This document shows positions 7,678 to 13,544 of a DNA stretch of 14,617 bases, one piece after another. The stretch spans positions 1 to 14,617 of the forward strand of contig JACQGW010000163.1 of NCBI GenBank assembly GCA_016199325.1. Reading direction: 5' to 3'. Source of the DNA: Chloroflexota bacterium. GTDB lineage: Bacteria > Chloroflexota > Dehalococcoidia > JACQGW01. The notes under the pieces are model-generated. The model had not been told where the DNA came from, searched no databases, and saw only the letters and a program-made list of their open reading frames with translations. Numbering within the stretch: the stretch's first letter is position 1; every line of letters starts with the position of its first letter. A program made the translations under genes and the position numbers.

Positions 7678-7728
7678 CCGGCGATCTCGCCGGGCGCATT
7701 GTATACCCTTCTTCACGTCGAGCAAAGC
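7678..7728 (-). promoter_or_regulatory. Promoter and palindromic operator candidate for deiodinase-like gene
   Basis: On the minus strand a TACAAT -10 (7703-7698) lies 17 nt after TTTGCT, a weak -35 near 7726-7721. A perfect palindrome CCGGCGA-GA-TCGCCGG occupies 7678-7693, covering the expected transcription start, about 38 nt before the ATG. This placement would suit a repressor operator or a 5' hairpin in the mRNA. Confidence 0.5.
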
Positions 7729-7759
7729 GACGCTGGAGCTCGCTCTCACCGCCTTGTGG

Positions 7760-9202
7760 CTACCGAGCCGGCTCCGCGGTCGGCCGGATCCCGCGCAGCC
7801 GGTCCCGGACCACGGCCAGTTCCGCGACCTCGCGCTCCTTGCCGACCTGGTCGGCGCTCCAGCGCACGACTTCCGAGAAGGTCGGATACGGGTGGAGCGT
7901 GTCGCCGACGGTCCAGGCGCTGACGTTCCCCGCCATGGCGACGAGGATCTCGCCGATGAGATCGTTGGCGTGGGCGCCGACGATCGCCGCCCCCAGGATC
8001 TGGCCGGTCGCTCGGTCGGCGATGGTCTTGACGAATCCCTCGGTCTGGCCGGTGATGATCGGTCGGGTCACCTCGTCGTAGCGGACCACCCTGACCTCGA
8101 CGTCCAGCCCCTGGCGCCGCGCCTCATCCTCTCGCATCCCGACGGCGGCCACCTCTGGAATGCTGTAGATCGGGCGCGGCACCACCCGGAAGTCGACCAT
8201 CTTCACCGGCCGGCCGTGCGCCGCGTTCCAGCCGGCGATCTCGGCGGCGTAGTCGCCGGAATGGGTGTACATGTGCTTGCCCGTCACGTCGCCTGCGGCC
8301 CAGATATGCGGCACGTTCGTCTGCATGGCCGCGCCGACCGGGATGCCGGCCGGCGATGCGACGACGCCCGCGCGCTCGACGTGAAGGTCGGCGAAGCGGG
8401 GCCTGCGTCCGGCGGCGAGCAACAGGTGGGCGCCGGCCACGCGCTCGGTCCCGCCCCCCTCCAGCTCGACGGCGACGCCGGGCTGCCCGCCGACCATCTC
8501 CAGCGCACGGGCCCGGCCGCGTACGACGCGGATCCCCCGCCGCTCGAAGGCGGCGGCCAGCGCCTCGCCGACGTCGGGGTCCTCCCGCGCCGCCGGGCGC
8601 CGCCCGACCAGCGCCACCGCCGTGCCCATCGCACGGAAGAAGGAGGCCAGCTCGCAGCCGATGATGTTCGAGCCGACGATCACGAGCGAATCCGGGCGCT
8701 CGCGCAGCTCCAGCGCGCCGTCGCTGGTCAGAAACGGCACCCGGCCAACGCCGGGCAGGTCGGGCACCTGCGTCTCCGAGCCGGTCGCAATGACGAGCTG
8801 CCCGGCCGTGTAGCGGGCGCCGCCGATCTCAAGGGTGCGCGGGTCGATGAAGCTGGCGGAATCCGCCAGCAGCTCGATCCCCTGTCGGCGCAGGCTCTCG
8901 ATCGGCCCCTCGCCGGAGAAGCCTTTGATGATCCGATCCTTGCGGGCCATCACGGCGGCGAAGTCGATGGAGACCTCGCCGACAATGATGCCAAGCTCGC
9001 CGGCCTGTCGAATCATCTCGGCCACTTCGGCCGCGCGGAGCAAGGTCTTCGTCGGCACGCAGCCGACGTTGAGGCAGGTGCCGCCGAGCTTCCAGCGCTC
9101 GACCATCGCGACTGTCCGGCCCAGCCTGGCGGCAGTGCTTGCGGCGGCGTAGCCGGCTCCACCACCGCCGATCACGATCACGTCAAAGTGGTTCTCTGCC
9201 AT
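7760..9202 (-). CDS. Mercuric-reductase-like FAD-NAD(P) disulfide oxidoreductase
   Basis: The protein is 480 aa from the second ATG (9202), which has AGGGG 6 nt upstream; the ATG at 9208 lies directly on that site. It has the complete class I disulfide reductase layout. The FAD motif GGGGAG is near 12-17, the redox pair is in GTCLNVGCVPTK (Cys43/Cys48), the NAD(P) site is around VIVGSNIIGCELA, the second FAD motif is WAAGDVTG, and the C-terminal active-site segment is HPYPTFSE. A Tyr replaces the lipoamide-dehydrogenase base His, as in MerA, but the heavy-metal N-domain and the paired C-terminal cysteines of true MerA are absent. It begins 21 nt after the glutaredoxin gene, so the two are co-transcribed. 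This suggests electron delivery to a thiol or selenol system. Mercury reduction itself is doubtful. Confidence 0.9.
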   Translation of the reverse strand: MAENHFDVIVIGGGGAGYAAASTAARLGRTVAMVERWKLGGTCLNVGCVPTKTLLRAAEVAEMIRQAGELGIIVGEVSIDFAAVMARKDRIIKGFSGEGPIESLRRQGIELLADSASFIDPRTLEIGGARYTAGQLVIATGSETQVPDLPGVGRVPFLTSDGALELRERPDSLVIVGSNIIGCELASFFRAMGTAVALVGRRPAAREDPDVGEALAAAFERRGIRVVRGRARALEMVGGQPGVAVELEGGGTERVAGAHLLLAAGRRPRFADLHVERAGVVASPAGIPVGAAMQTNVPHIWAAGDVTGKHMYTHSGDYAAEIAGWNAAHGRPVKMVDFRVVPRPIYSIPEVAAVGMREDEARRQGLDVEVRVVRYDEVTRPIITGQTEGFVKTIADRATGQILGAAIVGAHANDLIGEILVAMAGNVSAWTVGDTLHPYPTFSEVVRWSADQVGKEREVAELAVVRDRLRGIRPTAEPAR

Positions 9203-9223
9203 GGGCATCCCCTGATTTCGCTC

Positions 9224-9508
9224 TTATCGTGCTCGAACGATCTCATAGTCGACGAAGCCGAACAGGATGTCAAGCTCGTCGGCCGAGGGGTTGGTCAGGA
9301 TGCGGCCGTCGACGTCCCAGGTCGGGACGGTGCGATCGCCGCCATTCCAGCGCTCGACCCGGCGGGCGGCGGCGGGATCCGCTTCGACGTCGATCTCGAC
9401 GTAGGGCAAGCGTCGGCTTGCGAGGTATCGCCGTGCGAGTCGGCAGTACGGGCACCAGCTCGTCGTGTAGATCGTGATCTGGAGGTGTTTGCGCAATTGC
9501 TCGGTCAT
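9224..9508 (-). CDS. Glutaredoxin family protein
   Basis: The protein is 94 aa from the ATG at 9508, with AAGGA about 10 nt upstream; the longer in-frame form to 9631 has no homologous content. After a short N-tail it has the strand ITIYTTSW, then the redox motif C19-P-Y-C22, TVPTWDVDG with the cis-Pro (about 59-67), and a C-terminal helix. It is a cytoplasmic dithiol glutaredoxin/NrdH-like protein that would reduce disulfides using glutathione or a flavoprotein reductase. It is first gene of operon II, and the MerA-like flavoprotein 21 nt downstream is a plausible electron donor (inference). Confidence 0.9.
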   Translation of the reverse strand: MTEQLRKHLQITIYTTSWCPYCRLARRYLASRRLPYVEIDVEADPAAARRVERWNGGDRTVPTWDVDGRILTNPSADELDILFGFVDYEIVRAR

Positions 9509-9617
9509 GGGATTGTGATCCTTGTGGCTATTGGTGTTCGGCCCGTCGCATCCTGTCGGTGCTGCCACCTGCGGGCCCAGCCCGACCAGGGACAAGATCG
9601 CTCTCAGCCGACACCAC

Positions 9618-9662
9618 CAATCATGCGCCATTCGTCCACTTCGCTCCGTAACATCGCTTACG
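9618..9662 (-). promoter_or_regulatory. CRP/FNR-like class II promoter of operon II
   Basis: The palindrome CGTAA-N6-TTACG lies at 9647-9662. On the minus strand the hexamer CATGAT (9625-9620) is centred 32 bp downstream, placing the palindrome at -41.5. The neighbourhood aligns without gaps with 12336-12380: CAATCATGC is identical and lies exactly 29 bp from the palindrome in both. The likely transcript start is near 9613, about 105 nt before the glutaredoxin ATG. Confidence 0.6.
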
Positions 9663-9696
9663 TTTTCGAAGGCATTCTACGGTTGTGAGACCAGAA

Positions 9697-9769
9697 GGCC
9701 GGGCGCTGAAGCGCCAACTACGAGCGGGGGCGCTCTCCTCGTTCGTAGTTGGCGCTTCAGCGCCCGGCC
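9697..9769. repeat. Perfect 27-bp inverted repeat with 19-nt loop
   Basis: Arms at 9697-9723 and 9743-9769 are exact reverse complements. Each arm contains a nested palindrome (GGCGCT-TC-AGCGCC on one strand). It starts 32 nt past the end of the Sec-thioredoxin gene, so it could end or stabilise operon III mRNA. There is no T-run on either side. Its size and nested symmetry also fit a REP-like dispersed element. Confidence 0.85.
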
Positions 9770-9800
9770 GTGGACACGAGCGAGTGCTCCGGTGAGGTCA

Positions 9801-10316
9801 TCAGTCACCGGCGTACCGAGCGAGTCGCTGCTCAAAGCCGGCCGCCGTTGGAATGTAGCCGAAGCGATCGACCTCTTCCCCACGGGCGTCGAGCACGACG
9901 AAGGTTGGCGTGCTGAAGATGCGGAACGTGCGAAGCTCCGCGCGCGCGTGGTCGACGTCCTTCTCGACGAATACGAGCTTCTCGGCGAATCGGGCTGCCG
10001 ACGGTTCCACGAACCGCTCCATCTCGTGGCAGGCATCTCACCAGGTGGCCGAGAACCAGGCCACCGTGAATCGTCCGTCGGCACGGGGCGAGCCTGGCGA
10101 TGGCAGCGGCGCCGTCGAGTGGTGGACCGTGTGGATGCCGCGGTGAACGACGACGTCGGCCCGGTCGACCAGGCCTGATCCCGTGGGGGCCGGACCGCCC
10201 GCGGCCGGCTGCGACGCCGAAGCGCCACAGCCGGCCACGCCGAGCAAAGCAAGGAGGCTGAGCAGCAAGGGAGCGAGAGATCGAAGTTGTCTGCCAAACT
10301 GGGACTGAGGGAACAT
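9801..10316 (-). CDS. Thioredoxin-like lipoprotein, probable selenoprotein (Sec93)
   Basis: The protein is 171 aa if the in-frame TGA at 10038-10040 is read as selenocysteine. The ATG overlaps the DUF3179 stop by one nt (TGATG), with GGAGAG upstream. A signal peptide with a Leu-rich core ends in the lipobox GVAGC (lipidated Cys30), so the protein is extracytoplasmic and membrane-anchored. A low-complexity linker leads to the thioredoxin fold: FTVAWFSATW, then U93-D-A-C96-H-E-M, FVEKDVD, and the cis-Pro loop STPTFVVLDARGEEV. This resembles the DsbD C-terminal/TlpA type, with Sec in place of the attacking Cys. Without read-through the product would be only a linker, and the remaining 73-residue piece would lack the active-site half. 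It is last gene of operon III. Substrates are unknown. Confidence 0.85.
9995..10040 (-). other. Sec codon TGA plus candidate bacterial SECIS hairpin
   Basis: TGA is at 10040-10038. A perfect 6-bp stem CGGTTC/GAACCG with loop GTG lies at 10016-10002, 22-36 nt after the TGA. An outer 5-bp stem CTGCC/GGCAG joins 10032-10028 with 9999-9995. The GU in the apical loop and the loop distance (28-30 nt) fit known bacterial SECIS features. Confidence 0.72.
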
Positions 10317-11767
10317 CAAGGCTCTCTCCGAACGGTGGTCTGCGGCTTGAAGGCGGCCCAGGCGAACCAGAAATGCGTGCCGCTGACGACGGGCTCGAGC
10401 CGTTGCCCGGCGAGCGGTCCGGCCGTGGCGCGGCCCAGGATGTCCCAGGTCGAGCCCGTCTCAGCGTCGCGGAAGCCGTCGCTCGCTGCCGCGAAGGTGA
10501 GCGATCGGTCGCCGACGCGCGGCTTGAAGACACCGGTCGCGCCGATGTCGCGGGAGCTGCTCATCTGTCCCCGGTCCAGCGATGAGAGGGCACCCCGGGC
10601 AAACAGGACGACGACAGGTGTCCGGCCGACGGTGTCGTGGATGACCCGCCGCTCGGCCAGAACGCTGAACGGATAGGCGACGTCGGCGCCGTCGAGACTC
10701 ACGGTGACGACGCGCTCCATCGGCCGCAGCCGCCCGTCGGCCGGCCCGTCGTAGAGAAATGGCGACGAATCGACGTTGTCGTAGCCGACGTACGGGTTCT
10801 GACCGTAGTTCCGCGTGTAGCCGGTCTCGCGGGCCAGGACGGCGCCGTTGGGATGGGCCTGCTTGAACTGGCCGAAGCCGACGATCTGGGCCGGTATCGG
10901 TTCCAGCCGGGTGCCCGCCAGGCTCCCGACGATCGCCTCGCCGGTGATCTGCTGCCACCAGCTCTCCGTCCTGTCGTCCCACATCACGAGATCGGAGTGG
11001 CGGAGGTTCCCGGTCGTCCCGAAGCGGAGCGTGCCCTGGCCCGGCACCCGGCGGTCGAAGGCGATGGCCGTGTTGCAGAGCGGACAGAACGTCACGGCGA
11101 CCGGCGTGCCGCCGAAATCGTCATTGACGATCTCGTGCCAGATCAGGATCTGGAGGGGGTAAGCCCGGGCCTCCCCACTGAGCTCCACGGCGACAACGGG
11201 CTCGGCGTCGTTCAGCCAGTCGATCGTCCTGACGGCTGTCAGCACCGGTCGGTCGATCGGCGGGATGCCGTCACGTGGCGGACCGCCGGACGAGATCTCC
11301 GAAAGGGGGACCGTATGCCGGGAGAAGTCCGTCTTCCAGCCGCTCGTCGAGAACAGAATGCCGGCCAGCGGATTCGGCGTCGGGGTGGCCGCGCTCACGG
11401 CCATGGGCGCAGCCGTCGGCGACGCCAGCGCGGGCATGGCCGGGAGCGCAGGCGTCCCGCCTGCCCCTGCGGGTGCGGCAGGCGCCGTCGTCGCCCGTGC
11501 TGGGGCCGTCGCAACGGGGTGGGTCGTGTCCGACTGGCCGCCCGCAGGCGGCGTGCATGCGGCCAGCAAGACTGCCAGCGCGAATGCGGCCCAGCCAGCC
11601 AGCAAGCCGACATGCCCGCGCGCGATACGGTTGAACCGCCAAGACGCCAAGAACGCCAGGGCGCTCGCCAGAAATTCCGGGCAGACACCCATGCCAAATG
11701 CATGCCGGTGACTCTCCAGGCGGAGACCAATCCGTTGCGCAGGCGGCCGGCGGTCCTGTTGTACCAT
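10316..11767 (-). CDS. DUF3179 domain-containing lipoprotein
   Basis: The protein is 483 aa from the ATG at 11767. A lipoprotein signal (hydrophobic GLLAGWAAFALAVLLAAC, Cys71) lies unusually far from that start, so the true start may be an internal TTG about 30 residues before the lipobox. A Pro/Ala/Thr-rich linker (about 72-135) precedes the DUF3179 domain, with HEIVND at 211-216 and FCPLCNTA at 227-234 (Cys228/Cys231). It then contains repeated AGTRLEP / AGQRLEP segments. DUF3179 proteins are secreted and of unknown function; the conserved CPLC pair suggests metal or redox chemistry. The last base of its stop is the first of the Sec-thioredoxin ATG, so the thioredoxin could act on its cysteines (inference). 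Its first 45 codons lie inside a repeat-flanked segment. Confidence 0.88.
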   Translation of the reverse strand: MVQQDRRPPAQRIGLRLESHRHAFGMGVCPEFLASALAFLASWRFNRIARGHVGLLAGWAAFALAVLLAACTPPAGGQSDTTHPVATAPARATTAPAAPAGAGGTPALPAMPALASPTAAPMAVSAATPTPNPLAGILFSTSGWKTDFSRHTVPLSEISSGGPPRDGIPPIDRPVLTAVRTIDWLNDAEPVVAVELSGEARAYPLQILIWHEIVNDDFGGTPVAVTFCPLCNTAIAFDRRVPGQGTLRFGTTGNLRHSDLVMWDDRTESWWQQITGEAIVGSLAGTRLEPIPAQIVGFGQFKQAHPNGAVLARETGYTRNYGQNPYVGYDNVDSSPFLYDGPADGRLRPMERVVTVSLDGADVAYPFSVLAERRVIHDTVGRTPVVVLFARGALSSLDRGQMSSSRDIGATGVFKPRVGDRSLTFAAASDGFRDAETGSTWDILGRATAGPLAGQRLEPVVSGTHFWFAWAAFKPQTTVRREP

Positions 11768-11797
11768 TTCTTGGCGTCCTCGGCGTCTTGGCGGTTC
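11633..11797. repeat. 165-bp segment flanked by inverted GAACCGCCAAGACGCC repeats
   Basis: Left arm 11633-11658 and the reverse complement of 11768-11797 share GAACCGCCAAGACGCC exactly, followed by a looser run of CGCCAAG-type heptamers. The enclosed 109 bp code for the predicted N-terminus of the DUF3179 protein, and the ATG at 11767 abuts the right arm. The structure suggests a MITE-like or heptamer-repeat element that landed at the 5' end of the gene. Confidence 0.55.
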
Positions 11798-11827
11798 GGA
11801 CTTTCCAGAAACCGATCGAATGCGGTA

Positions 11828-12286
11828 TTACGCCAGCCGGCGGGCCGCGCTCGGGTAGACCAGTCCGGCGACCAGCCCATAGATCAGGTGCCCCATCAGG
11901 CTCATCAGCATCGTGCCGGACAGCGCCATGGCAAACTGGAGCCCCATCCCCAGGAGCGAGGGCATGATGGCGAGCGGGCCGAGGATCCACCAGATGAACC
12001 CGTAGACAAGGCCCGCCCACCAGCCGGACCTGACAGTGGCGCCGATGGAGCCGAAGACGAGCCCGTAGCCGGCGCCGATGGCGGCGCTGAGGACCAGATG
12101 GACGACGATTCCGACAAGCACGCTTGTTGAGCCGACGAGTCCGGCGACCATCGGGAGCATCCCCATCATGCCCATGAGCATGCCGAAGACAATGCCCCCG
12201 GCGATCCCGGCCGCAGCGCCGGCGCCGAGCCGGCCGGCGAAGGTAGCGGATCCCACTTCGGTCAGGGCGCGTTCTGCTTGTGTCAT
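11828..12286 (-). CDS. Four-TM membrane protein at head of operon III
   Basis: The protein is 152 aa. The ATG has a strong GGAGAGGTGA site directly upstream. A short polar N-tail is followed by four hydrophobic helices (about 17-50, 54-78, 88-112, 128-148), rich in Gly and Met, with HLVLSAAIGAGYGLVFG, GLVYGFIWWILGPL and GHLIYGLVAGLVY. No enzymatic motif is recognised. It matches the protein at 5837-6310 in length, topology and loop motifs, so the two are probably paralogues. The DUF3179 gene starts 60 nt downstream, after a repeat arm. It is preceded by a clear CRP/FNR-like promoter module. Confidence 0.82.
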   Translation of the reverse strand: MTQAERALTEVGSATFAGRLGAGAAAGIAGGIVFGMLMGMMGMLPMVAGLVGSTSVLVGIVVHLVLSAAIGAGYGLVFGSIGATVRSGWWAGLVYGFIWWILGPLAIMPSLLGMGLQFAMALSGTMLMSLMGHLIYGLVAGLVYPSAARRLA

Positions 12287-12335
12287 TTCACCTCTCCATT
12301 TCTCCCATCGTGGTGTTCGAGCGAACTCGACAGCT

Positions 12336-12380
12336 CAATCATGCCACCGTCGGCCATCGCCTTCTGTAATCTGCCTTACG
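12336..12380 (-). promoter_or_regulatory. CRP/FNR-like class II promoter of operon III
   Basis: TGTAA-N6-TTACG lies at 12365-12380. CATGAT on the minus strand (12343-12338) is centred 32 bp downstream, so the palindrome falls at -41.5. The likely transcript start is near 12331, about 45 nt before the ATG at 12286. It shares CAATCATGC and TTACGTT with the operon II promoter at identical spacing. Confidence 0.6.
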
Positions 12381-12440
12381 TTCGCCGCTCGGTTCGCACA
12401 GCGGCGCGGGGCACCGGTGCGCGCTCGAACCGCTCGGCGG

Positions 12441-12446
12441 TATACT
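12441..12446 (+). promoter_or_regulatory. Possible -10 box (TATACT) for plus-strand gene
   Basis: TATACT lies 48 nt before the ATG at 12494. No good -35 is found 16-18 nt upstream, so this is a weak call. It faces away from the operon III promoter. Confidence 0.3.
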
Positions 12447-12493
12447 GGTCAGTAGGGGAGCGGGTACGCGCTACTCGCATTCGGGGGGGCCAG

Positions 12494-12994
12494 ATGGACA
12501 CGACATTGCTGCTCTCGACGGCGCTGGCGGTACTGGCGGGGGGCCTGGCCGGTGCGCTCGCCAGCGCGATGATGGTCGGCCGGTGGTGGGCCGAGGATCG
12601 GCGTCGCCGGGTGCGGCGGGTTCAGCAGGCCGTCCTCAACGAGCTCCGGTACAACCTGCGGGCGGCGGAGTACAATCGGGTGACGAACCGCCCGGAGCTG
12701 CTGGCCTACCGCGCTGACGCGCTCCGCATGGCGCTCTTCGACCCGGACCGCTCCATCGACTTCGGCCGCCGCGCCGAGCCGGCCGCCCTCGCCTACCTGG
12801 ATCAGATCGAGGTGGCAACGCTCTTCTTCACCATCAACGGGCTCGTGCAGCCGACTGCGGATGCCGAGCGATGGCGGGCCGAGGCGACCAAGGGCGCTGA
12901 GCTACTGGCGGACCGGGCGGCGCAGCTCCAGGCAGTCTGGAAACCCGCACAGGAGCAGGAACGAAAGGGATCGCTCAGGTCGCCCGACGGGTGA
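12494..12994 (+). CDS. Membrane-anchored protein of unknown function
   Basis: The protein is 166 aa, the only well-supported plus-strand gene. The ATG follows a G-run 4 nt upstream; the longer in-frame form from 12278 crosses the divergent promoter and is rejected. One N-terminal hydrophobic helix (about 5-29) is followed by Arg-rich RRRRVRRVQQAVLNEL and a mostly helical, charged cytoplasmic part with a final coiled-coil-like Ala/Glu/Arg stretch. No family is recognised. Its 3' end overlaps the end of the PIN-domain remnant on the other strand. Confidence 0.7.
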   Translation: MDTTLLLSTALAVLAGGLAGALASAMMVGRWWAEDRRRRVRRVQQAVLNELRYNLRAAEYNRVTNRPELLAYRADALRMALFDPDRSIDFGRRAEPAALAYLDQIEVATLFFTINGLVQPTADAERWRAEATKGAELLADRAAQLQAVWKPAQEQERKGSLRSPDG

Positions 12995-13041
12995 TGCCGG
13001 GGATGCGGTCGAAATCGGTGTCGTAGCTCAGCATGCGGTTC
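12975..13041 (-). pseudogene. C-terminal remnant of a PIN-domain (VapC-like) toxin gene
   Basis: About 20 codons end at TGA (12977-12975) and read NRMLSYDTDFDRIPGITRR. This matches the conserved C-terminus of VapC/PIN ribonucleases (L-S-x-D-x-D-F-x-R-I-P-G). An in-frame stop lies just before it and no other part of a PIN domain or antitoxin is present. It is therefore a short scar of a lost toxin-antitoxin or PIN gene. Confidence 0.6.
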
Positions 13042-13043
13042 GA

Positions 13044-13544
13044 TCACCATCCCCCGCCTTGGAATGACCACCCCATCCCGAGCTTCCAGATCGGCAAGTA
13101 CACCCGATACGGCACCTGCTGGGCGCGCACCACGAAGGAGCTCAGATGCGGCAGCACCGCCGTCAGCCGGTGCCCCGCCCGGTCCACCGTCGTCGGCAGC
13201 GCCTCCAGTACCCCGCTCGGCTCGTTGACCACCCAGATCTGGAGCGTCGCCTCGTCCAGGCGGCGCGCCCGAACCTCCTCGGGGTCGTACGCCACCGCAA
13301 TCGTCAGCGGCTGCCCCAGCTGCGTCACCGTCGTCTCCCCCGCCGACGTCGTCAGAAGCCCGTCCGCCGTGAAGGCGAACAGCGGCTGGAGGACCGGCGT
13401 CGGGCTGCCCGCCACCACCAGCGGCGTGCCGGTGGCCGTCGCCGTGGCGGTGGCCGTCGCCGAAAAGGCGGCCGGCTGCAACCGGATGGTCAGGCTCTGC
13501 ATCACCACGCCGCCAACCTGGAGGAAACGGCCGCCCCACCGCAT
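13044..13544 (-). CDS. Surface-type protein fragment with C-terminal YLPI motif
   Basis: The protein is 166 aa from the ATG at 13544, which overlaps the stop of the upstream gene by one nt; a GTG at 13547 is equally possible. No signal peptide is visible. A short Ala-Thr repeat (SATATATATATG) precedes a beta-rich domain (LTIAVAYDPEEV...LPTTVDRAGHRLTAVLPHLSSFVV) and the end YRVYLPIWKLG. The beta-rich domain and end are clearly similar to those of the upstream protein ([12 protein letters not shown]...[24 protein letters not shown]...YRIFLPI). Without a signal of its own it may be a paralogous module split from a larger surface protein. Confidence 0.65.
   Translation of the reverse strand: MRWGGRFLQVGGVVMQSLTIRLQPAAFSATATATATATGTPLVVAGSPTPVLQPLFAFTADGLLTTSAGETTVTQLGQPLTIAVAYDPEEVRARRLDEATLQIWVVNEPSGVLEALPTTVDRAGHRLTAVLPHLSSFVVRAQQVPYRVYLPIWKLGMGWSFQGGGW

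Noticed and set aside
9509..9631. N-terminal extension of glutaredoxin
   Set aside because: The extra 41 residues have no similarity to glutaredoxins, would start inside the promoter module, and the ATG at 9508 has its own ribosome-binding site.
7640..9688. 682-aa plus-strand open frame
   Set aside because: It is a GC-driven shadow of the MerA-like and glutaredoxin genes on the other strand, with no start signal or domain.
7450..10040. TGA reassigned to Trp or Gly (alternative genetic code)
   Set aside because: TGA ends many intact genes here (GH15, YjeF_N, DUF3179, 4-TM, surface proteins, even the Sec-thioredoxin itself). Only the two active-site positions are read through.
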